Assembly: GCA_012932295.1 (NCBI GenBank)
Contig: JAAONU010000001.1
Span: 21,524,461-21,588,460, forward strand
DNA length: 64,000 bases
Direction of reading: 5' to 3'
Origin: Cyclina sinensis
Lineage: Eukaryota > Mollusca > Bivalvia > Venerida > Veneridae
Position 1 is the first letter of the stretch, and every line of letters starts with the position of its first letter. The position numbers and the translations under genes were made by a program. The notes beneath the pieces are model-generated. The model made no database searches, was not told the origin of the DNA, and saw only the letters and a program-made list of their open reading frames with translations. Shown here piece after piece: positions 26,704 through 38,826 of this stretch.

Positions 26704-26730
26704 ACTATCTATCTATCTATCTATCTATCA
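26704..26730. repeat. (CTAT)n microsatellite, LINE-1 3' tail
   Basis: Six copies of CTAT immediately follow the AATAAA of the LINE-1 3' UTR. Several LINE families end in a short simple repeat rather than poly(A); here it marks the element's 3' end. Confidence 0.8.
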
Positions 26731-29010
26731 TGCTTATTTTGAAGAAAAAAATACGGTTTGCTAGAAACATACACATTATATTTATGAAGAATGCAACAGC
26801 CAAACAAAGCATTTTCTTGGATGAAACGATTATTCTTACATGAATGCTTACGACCTGTCACAATTGTTTACATATGTATTCTTTACATATCCTGGAGAGA
26901 TGTGTTCTCGATAATTTAACGTATTATGTCATTTTTTTTCAATTTTTCAATAAATTAAAAAGAATCTTCTCTTTCCTGCTGATAATAAATAAAACAGCAT
27001 TATTTTCCAGTAAATCTGTCACAGGAGATAGTAAACTTTCAAATGTTTATCAATGATCTGCTTTCGTTTTCAGGGAAGCCAGACAACTTTTTGTAGAAAC
27101 AGAATTTCAGTTATAATAATCACATGGAGACATGTGTTCTCTATAGTTTTTACAAATAATACCAAACTACAAAAAGAGGAAAATCTGTAAGATATATGAA
27201 TTTCTCGAGTTTTTAATACGCATTTGGTAATGAAGACCTTTGAAAAGTTGCACACCAAAATGTGTAAACAAAAGTCGGCTATATTGGATTATTACTGTTA
27301 TGCATTTGTTTGTCACATTTCGTAATCATATACGGTATGTGCTTTTACTGAATAACATACACAGAAATGACATTTATTATCAGCTGTAAAATTAAGTGCA
27401 TATAGGCATTTAACTCTTTTTTGGTCATTTACTTTTTTTGGTCAAATGAGCTTTGCTTATTCTTAGCTTTTTTTCACTAGTAATTTAGTGACACATTTAT
27501 TTGTAGACATTGTCGTCCATAACGATTTTCAAACCTGCTTAAAGGGTTTCAGCATCAAGCCATTTTAAATCTTTAAAATCTGTTGAGAGGAAAAGGAATC
27601 CATTAAGTCATAGATTTCTTAGCTGCTAGAGTTCAGTCTAACCCAATCAAGAAAATTCATTCTTTCACAATTTTCATTGAAAGTAATTACCAAGAATTGA
27701 TTAGCAGTGAATTTGAGTGTAAGAAATGATTAAATGCTTATTTCATTTTGACATCTGAATAATATTTTAAGTGCACTTTTCTACATGTAATTTGGTGTAA
27801 AGTTATCCACAATATGAACAAGAAAAGAGAATTCCAGTGTTAGCATTCAACTTTCTGATAGATTCTATGTTTATTTTATTAGAATTGCCAGCCTAACTGT
27901 TCGTTTTTTGTTATTTTTTGTTTTGTTTTTCGTCGTCTTTTTTTTGTGGCAGCGTAATGTTACTTCAAAACTTACAACATTTAAAGTTATTAAAGGGTGA
28001 TCTGTCCTTGTATTTCATTCTAGTGTTAAACTATATGAGCTATTATTTGCATTGAAATCAGTATTGATGCAGATGACACAAACTTATTTCAATAAGCGTT
28101 ATAGACTTGCTGGTGAAGCTGAAAAAGTGAAGGTGACCATTGCTGAATATTGCAGGGTTTCTGTGTACCCATAATGCAAGAATGAAGGTACATAAATTTT
28201 CTAAGCTTTTTAACCATTATAACTTTTTGTTCTACTAGCAAATAAAGTTTATCCTAAAATCCTAAAGAAGAAAAGAAAAAAAGTTCGAATTGTTTGAATT
28301 TTTAGGAAGCATCAAATGGGGGGGGGGGGCATTGTGATGTGTGCTATCACTTGTTACTGTATATACTTTAATAACTTGTTTTCCAGTGCAAAATGCACAA
28401 TAAAGAAGGTACATGTAGTGTCAACCTTGATCTTGCTGAAACTTTTAATACAGGTATGTGTCAAGTCAAACGAAGTCATGCCAATGTCATTTCATGTTGA
28501 ACTATAGATGAATTGATTGTAACATAGCTAAATGAGATAGTTATTTAACAACATAAATTTGATATTTTTTTCCACTGTGACTTAATAATTGGACTTCATA
28601 ATAACACAGGCACAATGACCCAATCTTTTTGCAACTATTACTTCCTTTTCAGTACAGTAAACACTGATGCTAAACATCTCACCGTAATGATATTAGAAAG
28701 TAAATATACAAAATGTAAACCTTCTTAAAATATTTTTCCTTTTCAGTTTTATTATTGTATGTTCATTTAGTTGGATAGTGGTGGCAGGGATCATAGGAAA
28801 CATCATTTTCAGATAGTGCACATGCACATTTAAAATGTGTTGGTTACATAATCGCCTGTAAATGTTAAAGTTTATTATAACAGATAAAAATCTAATGCTA
28901 ATATTATATACCTTAATGACTAAGGATTGCAAACAGATTATTAAGTGAACTCTTATTTGTCTAATTAAGTTTGTATTATTTAAAGAAATAATTGTTCTAT
29001 GTTCATTATT
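26731..29010. other. Non-coding, probably intronic
   Basis: No coding region was found. The stretch ends in a pyrimidine-rich tract and AG at 28998-29019 that looks like a splice acceptor for the possible exon that follows, so it could be intron. A run of nine or more G sits near 28318. Confidence 0.4.
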
Positions 29011-29019
29011 TCTTTTTAG

Positions 29020-29237
29020 GGTGCAGGTCTAAGGGTTTTGTGGATGGCAAATGTCAACTGTTCCAGAACAAGGAAGGCACCTCAACTTGCCGCAAAGAAG
29101 CGATGTTCCAGTGTACTAATGGACATTTGAAAAAGGCTGTTCTTTTTCAGCAGATGTTGGAAACAGTTGCCTGCAAATGTACAAGGCTTCAGAAAGTTGA
29201 TGAAGATGAAATCATAATGTTACTGGTGTCTTTGTAA
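29020..29237 (+). CDS. Possible terminal exon of a cysteine-rich host protein
   Basis: The segment follows a good splice acceptor (ATTTCTTTTTAG, AG at 29018-29019) and stays open for 72 codons to TAA at 29235-29237. It encodes a cysteine-patterned peptide with motifs GCRSKGFVDGKCQLF, STCRKEAMFQC and ACKC, and an acidic C-terminus. AATAAA occurs at about 29416, some 180 nt after the stop, as expected for a last exon. I do not recognise the family; spacing of the cysteines suggests a small secreted or domain-type protein. No other exon of the gene could be placed. It could be a chance open frame. Confidence 0.35.
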
Positions 29238-29449
29238 CCTATAACATTTTCTGCTTATGTCACTTCAGACAGCAAGATCAACAATGTCACACATGAGTAG
29301 ATTTTTTTTTGCAAATTAAGGCCCTTTGTGGACTTAAAAATTTGTTTAGCATTTGCATGATAGTTATTTTTATGCTGTATTTCAGTTAACTGGTTTGTAC
29401 TTACTTGAAAAGTGAAATAAATGTTCAGGGGCATCAAGAAGCAGGCTAG

Positions 29450-29456
29450 ATAACTC
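29450..29456. repeat. 7-bp target duplication (left) of the foldback element
   Basis: ATAACTC stands directly before the element's 13-bp terminal repeat and again directly after its other end (34621-34627). Confidence 0.8.
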
Positions 29457-29469
29457 CGTCTCTGTGAAG

Positions 29470-30893
29470 TTAGCAGACTAGCAGACTAACTTCAGCAGAC
29501 TAGCAAACTAACTTCAGCAGACTAGCAGACTAGCAGACTAACTTCAGCAGACTAGCAGACTAACTTCAGCAGACTAGCAGACTAGCAGACTAACTTCAGC
29601 AGACTAGCAGACTTGCAGACTAAATTCAGCAGACTAGCAGACTAGCAGACTTGTGTCAAAGATGTTTTAAATAATTCATAATTTTCATTTTACTAAGTTG
29701 TAAAACTCGAAAAAAAAACCGTTTAAACCGGAAAAAGGAACACTTATTTTATAATTCATTGTACCCCCTTCAAAGGAAAACCTCTATTGAACAACTCTAG
29801 CAGTATAACAGAATGGCAAAACAACTCTAGCAGACTAGTAAACTAACTCCAGCAGACTAGCAGACTAGCAGACTAACTCCAGCAGACTATCAGACTTACT
29901 CCAGCAGACTAGCAGACTAACTTCAGCAGACTAGCAGACTAACTTCAGCAGACTAGCAGACTAGCAGACTAACTTCAGCAGACTAGCATTCTAACTTCAG
30001 CAGACTAGCAGACTTGCAGACTAAATTCAGCAGACTAGCAGACTAGCAGAATTGTGTCAAAGATGTTTTAAGTAATTCATAATTTTCATTTTACTAAGTT
30101 GTAAAACTCGAATAAAAACCGTTTAAACCGGAAAAAGGTACAATTATTTTATAATTCATTGTACCCCCTTCAAAGGAAAACTTCTATAGAACAACTCTAG
30201 CAGTATAACAGAATGGCAAAACTCTAGCAGACTAGCAGACTAGCAGACTAACTCCAGCAGACTAACAGACTAACTCTAGCAGACTAGCAGACTAACTTCA
30301 GCAGACTAGCAGACTAACTTCAGCAGACTAGCAGACTAACTTCAGCAGACTAGCAGACTAGCAGACTAACCAGCAGACTAGCAGACTACCAGACTAAATT
30401 CAGCAGACTAGCAGACTTGTGTCAAAGATGTTTTAAGTAATTCATAATTTTCATTTTACTAAGTTGTAAAACTCGAATAAAAACCGTTTAAACCGGAAAA
30501 AGGAACAATTATTTTATAATTCATTGTACCCCCTTCAAAGGAAAACTTCTATAGAACAACTCTAGCAGTAAAACAGAATGGCAAAACAACTCTAGCAGAC
30601 TAGTAAACCAACTCCAGCAGACTAGCAGACTAGCAGACTAACTCCAGCAGACTAGCAGACTAGCAGGCTAAATTCAGCTGACTATCAGTAGCAGACTTGT
30701 GTCAAAGATGTTTTAAGTAATTCATAATTTTTATTTTACTAAGTTGTAAAACTCGAATAAAAGCTGTTTAAACCGGAAAAAAGGCACAATTATTTTATAA
30801 TTCATTGTACCCCCTTCAAAGGAAATCTTCTACGGAACAACTCTATCAGTATAACAGAATGGCAAAACAACTCTAGCAGACTAGCAAACATTG
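29470..30893 (+). repeat. Left arm array of the foldback element
   Basis: The basic unit AGCAGACT alternates with AACTTC/AACTCC spacers. This is organised into higher-order units of roughly 300-400 bp (about four copies), each containing a constant block with GTCAAAGATGTTTTA, GTTTAAACCGGAAAAAGG and TTCATTGTACCCCCTTCAAA. The constant block differs by only a few bases between copies, so the units homogenise or expanded recently. Confidence 0.9.
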
Positions 30894-31079
30894 ATTTAAC
30901 ATGATCACAGTTCAGCCACTGCATCGTTCCTGGGCTGGCTGTCAAGTAGTTTACCAGTACTCGATGGCTTCACATTCAATAGGAACTGATAACTTATGTA
31001 CATGCAGAGCAGAGGTACAATGCGAATGACCGTAGAAAAGAGTTTATGATCAATCACAACGAAAGTGACTTGCAACATT

Positions 31080-31148
31080 CTGGAATCGAACCCAGGTCAC
31101 CCGATTCACAGTCCAACGCTCTACATATTGAGCTAACCGGATGGTTCC
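31080..31148 (-). repeat. tRNA-like sequence (SINE head or tRNA pseudogene, His-like)
   Basis: On the minus strand TTAGCTCAATATGTAGAGC matches a pol III A box with a D-arm and GGGTTCGATTCC matches a B box. Between them the loop CTGTGAA would give anticodon GTG (histidine). The acceptor arms do not pair and the T-stem is imperfect, so it is a tRNA-derived SINE head or pseudogene, not a working tRNA. It lies in the centre of the foldback element. Confidence 0.6.
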
Positions 31149-31469
31149 TTCTCAGTGTTATTGTATTTATATATTGAATATGGAGGAACATTAGGAAATC
31201 AAATACACAGCAAAAGAAGCATATATCTTGCGTCAATGCGCTTTGGGTTATTTCCCAGTTATTGATGTTTGATCATGCTCTATGCGCTCTTATCATTCAA
31301 GAGGATTATTACCGATTCCACACATTACTTACTGTTAAGGAGTACAGTGCACAAGACTCATAACAAAAAATCTTGATTATGAGTAACGTCTCTATTTCTC
31401 TCTTAATTCGAACAGCACAGAAACGTGAACGGACGGTCACGAGAAGACCCTGTGCATAAGAACGTAAGA

Positions 31470-33050
31470 ACAGGTGTGACGAGGGTGGTCGTATTCATCC
31501 CACGTGTGACAAATGTGATGCATGACAAATGTGCACCTTAGTACATACCTGTTTCGCTAAAGAAACTGAATGTCTAATTCAGGTATTTTAATGAGTTAGT
31601 TTCTTGGTAAATATCATCTCTTTCTTCAGATCAACAAGTCGACACAATGAACAATGTGTCATTATTCGTCCAGAATGGAGAAATGTAAAGATCGGGAGAG
31701 AATCTCGCCTCTGACAAGAACTGAATCCGCGACCATCGGACTCCTGCGCTCTACCCATGGAACACAGTACCTACTCGTCAATTGCCAATCAATGTAATCA
31801 TTTCTAAAGTCCTTCCAGTGGTAAAAAGTAAATTGGGCGGGCAATTATACTAACCACTGACTTCAAAGAAAATGTAGCTACAAAGTTCAATGATCCAAAA
31901 GACGCACAGCTAAATACTTTAAGCTTTGGGCTTAGTTTTGGTCAAATGGGATAAACAACTACACTAAAATTCACTTATGGCGAAGACGGTTACAGGGGCT
32001 ATCGCGTACATCGGGATATAAGGAACAAGTATTTCGGGTCCGAATGTCGTCCTTTTTATTCAATGTAAAAAGAATGATTATAGTAAACACGGTTTTAAGA
32101 AATTGTTGCTTACAAGGAATACTTTTGTCACAAGTTAGAAAAAAAAATATTAAAAAAATGCATGGTTCAAACGAACTCCAAAATGTCGACTACATATAAA
32201 TAAATCCCGAATTCACTACTTTCGGTTTCTTTGGCACGGATTCGGCCGAATGTATAAGGTGCTTTTAATAACGATTATTTTGATTCATCTGATGATGTAA
32301 ATTACCCATTCCTACATGTACATGTCAACAAAAAGGAAACATTGTATACAACCTTAGGCATGTTAGTGCCAGATATAGAAAAACGATTAAGAAAAAAATC
32401 AGTTTTCCTTTATTGAATGATTTCAAGGGCGATAACAATCACAAACATGAGTAATATTTCTTAAAAAATACTCCTCAGAATGAAGGACGATTATGGTGAG
32501 CAATCAGAACGTTATAAAGGACTTGGATCGCTATGTCTTGATGCGAGGAACTAATTCACTATACGCTAACTACGATCTTCGGATTTTAGGAACAAAAGAT
32601 GAATGTTTCAGTGAATTCACTATACGCAAACTTTACTGTATGTGAAAAGTTATGCCGGTCTGTAGGGCGTATCTCTTGGGTCCGAGAGTACCAATATATG
32701 TTGGTGCTAACAGGGTCCCAACACCATCTGTAAACTTGATTTGACCGAAATATCAAGTAAATGCGTTGTTGCTGGTTTTAAGGTAGGAAGACGTGACATA
32801 TGCGTTCGTTTAGAATAAAACAGAGGTGACAAATGTGATTCTGTGACACCTGAAAAACTCAACCCGAACAGAAACGTCACAGTAGATGTGAGGAATGTAT
32901 TTTGAAAGTGAGACATATGCGATCGCAAATGTCAAAGGAGTGACAAATGCGGTCGTATTATTCACATATGTGACAAATGTTAGGCATGACAAAAGTGCTC
33001 CTACAGTGCACGATAACGGTCTATTGTAATAACTGCAGTTTAGGTTACAT
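31470..33050. repeat. Scattered GACAAATG(T/C)G repeats inside the foldback centre
   Basis: The motif GTGACAAATGTGATGCATGACAAATGTGC at 31503-31532 has diverged relatives at about 32815-32835 and 32925-33000 (GACAAATGCGG, GACAAATGTTAGGCATGAC). These are old duplications within the element. No coding region is supported in 31770-33780; the minus-strand frame at 33276-33494 is basic and low in information. Confidence 0.4.
31715..31762 (-). repeat. Second tRNA-like sequence (degenerate)
   Basis: The minus strand reads CATGGGTAGAGCGCAGGAG (A-box-like) and then GGATTCAGTTC (B-box-like). It is weaker than the one at 31080-31148. Probably the head of an old tRNA-derived SINE. Confidence 0.45.
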
Positions 33051-33789
33051 CTCAATTTACTTAAAATGATACTAATCTTTATATTTATTTGTCAATTTTA
33101 ACTACAGAATATATTTTACTAAATTTTTCCGATAAAGTTTATAAGCAAATTATTATCCAATCAAACTCACATCTTCAGCAATCTGCCATATGACATTAAA
33201 CAGTTGCCACAAGGTTATTTAACACTACATTACAATGGAGGTTAAGGAGTTTACTTTGTAAATTTACCATGTCCTTTATTGCTCTGTAATGTTGTTTATC
33301 TTACAGTCAAAGAAAAAAGAACGTATTCTTGCAAGTTCAACAATAATCGATGCGGTTCTCGTCGTAAGTGTGGGCTGGGGTTGGGTCTCGTCGTCCGGGG
33401 CGCGGGGGCACAGCAGGCGATAAAATAAACTGTGTATTTCTTCTTCCACTCTCCTTTTCTTAAGGACCTTCTTCCTTTTTCTTATACTCATCACAAATTC
33501 GAATATATGGCTCTTATCACTTAATTCAAAGTATTAATTTCAAATTGAACTTGAAATATAGTTATTACTGAGTCATCTTCACCATTAAACTGACATTATG
33601 ACAAAGAGGAGAAGAATTAATTTAAGATGTCAAGTGACAGCTTGTTTTTTCATCCTCTCAAATACATGTATATATGTATTAGCTTTTTATGTTATATCGC
33701 AACATATATGTATCATTTTAAATAAATACTGTTTAAACTAAAGACCATTATGTATTGTGTAGCCTGGTGTAATATCAGGCGTATTCATT

Positions 33790-34607
33790 ATTGCTATTTT
33801 GATATTCTGCTAGAGTTGTTCTGCTATTCTGCTAGAGTTGTTCTGCAATTCTGCCAGTCTGCTAGAGTTGTTCTGCCATTCTGTTATTCTGCTGAGTTGA
33901 TCTGTGGAAGTTTTCCTTTGAAGGGAGTACAATGAATTATAAAATAATTGTGACTTTATTTCAGTTTAAACGATTTTTATGCATTTCCAGGCGATTTAAG
34001 TTTTTATTAAAAAAAACAAATGATTGTTGTTTTGTTTTTCGTTTATTTCAAATTCATAAAACATTTTTATGGTTCTAAAAGTAATTGTGATACAATTTCG
34101 CGCGTTTTCAGATGTAGGTGTTCCAGGCTGCTAGGTTGCTAACCTCAGGCTGCTAGACTGTTAATTTCAGGCTGCAAGGCTGCTAACTTCAGGCTGCTAG
34201 GCTACGAGGCTGCTAACTTCAGGGTAATGCGAGTTTTACAACATAGTAAAATAAAAATTATGAATTACTTTAAACAGCTTGGACACAAGTCTGCTAGTCT
34301 GCTGAATTTAGTCTGCTAGTCTGTTAGTCTGCTGAAGTTAGTCTGCTAGTCTGCTGAAATTAGTCTGCTAGTCTGCTGAAGTTAGTCTGCTAGTCTGCTG
34401 AAGTTAGTCTGCTAGTCTGCTGAAGTTAGTCTGCTAGTCTGTTAGTCTGCTGAAGTTAGTCTGCTAGTCTGCTGAAATTAGTCTGCTAGTCTGCTGGACA
34501 TAGTCTGCTAGTCTGTTGGAGTTAGTGTGCTAGTCTGCTGGAGTTAGTCTGCTAGTCTGCTGGAGTTAGTCTGCTAGTCTGCTGAAGTTAGTCTGCTAGT
34601 CTGCTAA
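33790..34607 (-). repeat. Right arm array of the foldback element (inverted)
   Basis: This is the reverse complement of the left arm: AGTCTGCT units with GAAGTTAG or GGAGTTAG spacers, and one diverged copy of the constant block (TGAAGGGAGTACAATGAATT, TTTAAACGATTTTTATG) at about 33905-34000. A variant sub-array with AGGCTGCTAACTTC lies at 34125-34230. The right arm is shorter than the left (about 0.8 kb against 1.4 kb). Confidence 0.85.
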
Positions 34608-34620
34608 CTTCACAGAGACG

Positions 34621-34627
34621 ATAACTC
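34621..34627. repeat. 7-bp target duplication (right) of the foldback element
   Basis: ATAACTC, identical to 29450-29456. Confidence 0.8.
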
Positions 34628-36005
34628 CTGACTGATTTTTGTTTTGCAAATTATTATTATTAATATCATTTTTTGTTGTTGTTGACAAGACATCAAACAA
34701 CAAGTTAGATAACTGTAGCTGCATTTTGAAATATAGAAACTATTGCCCATTTTAAATAATTCACAACTTTGAACAACTTTTTTGAACAGTCGAACATCCT
34801 GTCTTACAGACAGCTTTAGTAAATATTTTGTGTTATTCCTTGTCATTTTTTTAAATAACTGCTTTGTAAATCTTTTGGTTAATTACTTATAGGTTAAAGC
34901 AAGGAGAGGTGATATCAATTTAAAAACAACTGTTATTTTTTCTTCCCTTTATATCCTCAAGGCTTACCTGCCAGTAGACGTTTTAGCCATTTACTAAAAT
35001 TATATTAATTTGGCTACAGGATATCTTGCCTTTGTTTTGCTATTTTAACAAAATTTCACATGAAATCAGAAAACCAAACAAACTTAGCTTAAAGAAATTT
35101 TCAACCAGGGTAATCTCTGTATCCTAATATACATTTATGACAGTCATTTTTATGCTTTGTATCACCAATGAGTAGTGTAGCTGTCTATGTATATTTGGTT
35201 ATTTCATATTAAAATTGAGATGACCTCAAACTCATTTCACAATACATTGCTTCAAACTGCTTGATAGTAACCTTTTTTTTACATCATTTTTATATTGCAA
35301 ATCCTAAGTAAAATAATTCCAACATTCAGAATACCTGATATTAGACTATAGGTACTATAGGTACTTCTGACATCTCATATTTCACAAATAAGCGATGTTT
35401 ACTTGATCGTTGCATTTTCATGAAACTCCAAATGTTTCAAATGCTTAGTATTTGTTTAAATATTTGTTGTTTTTAAAATATTTCGGTATGTGATCTTTGT
35501 TCAAATATCTTTTTATTTTTGAATAAATACAATGCTTTTAGTTTGCGTTTCTTCTTCTATATTATGAACACCTTCGAATTACTAATGTCCAAACACTTGG
35601 TACTGTGCTCACATTCCCTGCCCAATATAGACTCCGATAGTTAGTGAATTCCCAATCAAAGTGGACCTAACATGTTGTTGTTCTGCTGTAGTGACTTTCC
35701 GTCTGTCGTCCTCAGTATTGCTATACTACTGCCTAACCACGTTGAGAAGTCCATAACTTATAGAAGAGGGTACACATAGTACAAATTAAGTTAACAAACT
35801 ACTGATATACCTGCCGCAAGTCGAAACAGCTAATTCAAAATATTGGCATGCAGCTCTGTTCGTCCGTCCGCTGTGATACTTTTGTATCACTGTTTTTCTT
35901 GTTCCTTTCAATATTCCTGTTTACAGTTTTATAGAGATACGATATGATAAGATATGCCCATTTGATGAGGTCAATTGTAAAGCAAATGTATAGAGTTGAT
36001 TAAGC
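34628..36005. other. Non-coding stretch
   Basis: I see nothing that I can support as a gene or element here. Confidence 0.4.
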
Positions 36006-36009
36006 TAGA

Positions 36010-36540
36010 GGCTAACTTGTTCTTTTTAAGAATAATTATGTATTCGATATAAATTTCAGAGTACAGGACATAGTGGCCGACTTGTTCTTTTTACATTCAT
36101 TATACATTTATGAGCAGAAGAACCCGAGGCTTCCCTGTTCATTTTAAGATTCATTATGTATTTCAAAATATCAGTGCTAATGGTTTAAAGAGTCATTATG
36201 TATTTCAGAATCAGTGCTAATGGTTTAAAGATTCATTATGTATGCTAAAGGCTTACTTATTCTTTTAAAAATTCATTAGGTATTTCAGAATCAGTGCTAT
36301 TGGTTTAAAGATTCATTATGTATGCTAAAGGCTCACTTATTCTTTTAAAGATTCACTATGTATTTCAGAATTAGTGCTAAGGGTTTACTTGTTCTTTTAA
36401 CGTTTCATTATATATATCAGAATATCAGTGTTAATGGTTTAAAGATTTATAATGTATTTTAGAATATCAGTGCTAAACGCTTACTTGTTCTTTTTTAGGT
36501 TCATTATGTATTTCTGAGTAGAACAGCTAGTGACTTAACC
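36010..36540. repeat. Degenerate tandem repeat, about 60-70 bp unit
   Basis: About eight units share TTCATTATGTATTTCAGAAT, 'CAGTGCTAATGGTTTAAAG' and 'GGCTTACTTGTTCTTTTAA'. The units vary in length by internal deletions. Not coding. Confidence 0.7.
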
Positions 36541-37950
36541 TGGTTCTTGTTATATTCAAATTGTATTTCAGACTAAAATAGCTCTATAAAGAAACCTTTT
36601 TGTTATTTTGACTTGTGCCTCAGTAGCATGTATTAGCGAAATCAAACCACAGCGATTTTCATGTTTAAACAGGGAAAGTTTCGTCCAGACGTGTTGCAAA
36701 TAATAACGACACATCTTTTCAAACTGATTCGATAAAAAATGTATGGAACTAGAAAGTGGTTCAAACTACAAATTAGGATTCGGTTGTTACACATTGCTTC
36801 GACATACACAATTTGACGTCAAGAGTTCATTTGAAACGCCACATTTTCCTTTTTTCTATTTTTCATTTTCTTAATAGCACAGAATGAGAATGCATACAAA
36901 GCGAAAAATATATATTTCAGAAACAACATGCCATTTGAGAAAATGGTGAAAAGAACATTTTACTGCAGCTTAGAAGCATTCAATAGCCTTTTGTTGCTTA
37001 AACCTAAATGTGTTCCTTTCCCGACAGACTACTAGATTGTAATTCACTGTTATCAATGAATAGTTCTAATGGTTTCTAGTAAAATAAACTCGAAGAAAAA
37101 TTACTGTTAAAACAGAGTAAATAAATACCGAAAATTTCGTTTTAATTCTTTTCGTAAGATAAAATCATTCTAAACCTGGTTTCTAGACGCACATGACGCA
37201 ATAATAATATCAACTAAACAGATAAAGATTAAAATAAAAACGTCATCATGTAAGATAACATGAAAACCCATTGACAGCTATAAAGTAAGAAGATCTTAAA
37301 GTTAATGTTCGAATACTACAGCAAGCATGCGTTATCAATAAATCGATGCTTGTTTGAAGGTGGGTGAACGGGTTCTGTAGATATTGATCGGAAAACCGTG
37401 TCTCACGACCGACCGACCGATTTTTGCAAAACTATATGCCACCTCATCTTCGATGGGGGCATAAAAAGATACATGCGCCACCTTCTTAAGATAAGAATAC
37501 ACCTAAGGATGTTGTAACAATTGTCATTTTTGAAGTAAAGCAGACTATATGTCTGGGCAGATCTGCTCCAAAACATATCAATAAAATAGGACGTATGTAT
37601 ATCTGAAATACACATAACTTAAGCCTTGGATACGTTGCAATATCTGCAATATTCATTATTTTCATTTGCTTAATATATTGTTACATTTGTATTGTAAAAA
37701 AAGAGCAATTTGTTTTTTTTTTCTTTAGTATGAGATTATGTCTTTATTTGTATTCAGTACATGTACTGAAGTAAAAAAAAACATACATTTTATAACAGCA
37801 ATCGAAGAAAAATAACAAATGCCCCAAAATAGTTTTTGTGATTTTACTGTTGATCTTTGATCTACGTCGAACTGCAATGATAAAAATGACAGTTCATAAA
37901 AATCAACCTTAAACACATTATCGTATCCGAAGAATACAATGTTCAAAATA
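36541..37950. other. Non-coding stretch
   Basis: No supported gene. A short (CCGA)n-like stretch (GACCGACCGACCGA) lies at 37408-37421. The left end of the BEL element's LTR may begin within the last part of this stretch. Confidence 0.4.
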
Positions 37951-37959
37951 TCATATGTC

Positions 37960-38184
37960 ACAGTTGTTCAATCATCAGAAACGCAATGATAAGCACTGAC
38001 AATTAAAGGTTTGACAAAATAGTATTTTAGATCAACAAATACCCCTATTTGGGCTTCAAATTCGCAAACGCAGACCTGTAGAACATTCTACAATTCTTTG
38101 GCGCAAACGTTATCGATACGTTACTACAAATGGCGCTAAACTTAGAAAGGGATATAAACAGTGTACGGTACAGCTACCGTAACA
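37960..38184 (-). repeat. 3' LTR of the BEL/Pao element (outer boundary approximate)
   Basis: Reading the minus strand, the LTR begins TGTTACGGTAGCTGTACCG at 38184, immediately after a purine-rich tract (TTTGGGGAGCCA, about 38185-38196) that would prime plus-strand synthesis. A TATA-like TGTTTATATCCC follows about 25 nt in. I could not fix the outer end, because the matching 5' LTR is not visible beyond the gag gene at about 49.2-50.0 kb. Confidence 0.5.
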
Positions 38185-38412
38185 TGGCTCCCCAAATTAG
38201 TACTTCTAATTTCCTTTATAAGTAAGATTTTACACATAAAAATACCTCAAACAATTTACATCACATTTAAACAACATGTGTGACTTAATTACCACAAACA
38301 AATAAAACTACTTAAGGCTTCCCGACGGGGACTTCCTCGGTTTCTAAGAGCAGAATCAATTTATGAATCGGACGCTCTAAATATGTAACTGAACCTTTGT
38401 TTGAATTTTGAT

Positions 38413-38646
38413 CTAACTTGGCAGCAGATAATGCCAGTCTGACCTTGCGAGTCCATCATTATCTTTGGTAGTTTCAACGACACGTGCCAACCTCCATTGA
38501 TTTCGCGGTAGGTTTTCGTCTTTCAGTAGTACTATGTCACCAGAAGTAATGTTACGCTTACAATTATTCCACTTAGTTCTAACCTGCAAATTTTGAAGGA
38601 ATTTGCTTTTCCATCGCAGCCAAAACTGATCAACTAAATATTGCAC
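38413..38646 (-). pseudogene. BEL integrase C-terminal domain
   Basis: The frame carries QYLVDQFWLRWKSKFLQNLQ, then GDIVLLKDENLPRNQWRLARV. This is the conserved domain (DUF5641-like) that closes the integrase region of BEL/Pao polyproteins and resembles a chromatin- or DNA-binding SH3-type fold. A run of about 11 G (C on the coding strand) at 38697-38708 and a frame break separate it from the integrase core. Confidence 0.8.
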
Positions 38647-38826
38647 ACGTCTCCATCGCTTTCTTGAATAAATGTCTGTACCTTGAAAGTTACCAGGGGG
38701 GGGGGGGGGTGTAAAATGACGTTAGATTTCATAGTCAGTAAATGATAAGGGGCCAAGGGCACAGGAGAAAGCGGATCATACAAGTTCTCTACAGAAAGTG
38801 GTCTGCTATTTATGACAGCTGCTGAT

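Larger units (their letters stand above)
21340..26730 (+). mobile_element. LINE-1: non-LTR retrotransposon (L1/Tx1- or Jockey-like), decayed
   Basis: The order is ORF1 with coiled coil and RRM, then an endonuclease, reverse transcriptase and C-terminal CCHC-like zinc finger. There follows a 3' UTR with AATAAA (26699-26704) and a short (CTAT)n tail. That is a complete non-LTR retrotransposon on the plus strand. It has at least five frame breaks or stops. The 5' boundary is estimated and no target duplication was found by eye. Confidence 0.85.
29457..34620. mobile_element. Foldback (Galileo-like) element with tandem-repeat arms
   Basis: The ends are CGTCTCTGTGAAG and CTTCACAGAGACG, a perfect 13-bp inverted repeat, flanked by the direct repeat ATAACTC (7 bp). 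Both arms are arrays of AGCAGACT / AACTTC units in opposite orientation: left arm 29470-30893, right arm about 33790-34607. The 2.9-kb centre contains two tRNA-like (SINE-like) sequences and no transposase that I can recognise, so it is non-autonomous. Long arms made of short tandem repeats are the hallmark of Drosophila FB elements, and a 7-bp duplication is what I recall for Galileo (P superfamily). Assignment to that superfamily is inference from structure alone. Confidence 0.75.

Noticed and set aside
31080..31148. Functional tRNA-His gene
   Set aside because: A and B boxes and a GTG anticodon loop are present, but the acceptor stem does not pair and the T-stem is imperfect.
33276..33494. 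Basic minus-strand frame of 72 codons
   Set aside because: Lys/Arg-rich low-information sequence within the foldback centre; no domain.
29470..34607. CRISPR-like repeat array
   Set aside because: Spacers are themselves variants of the repeat, the array is inverted at the far side, and the setting is a eukaryotic transposon.
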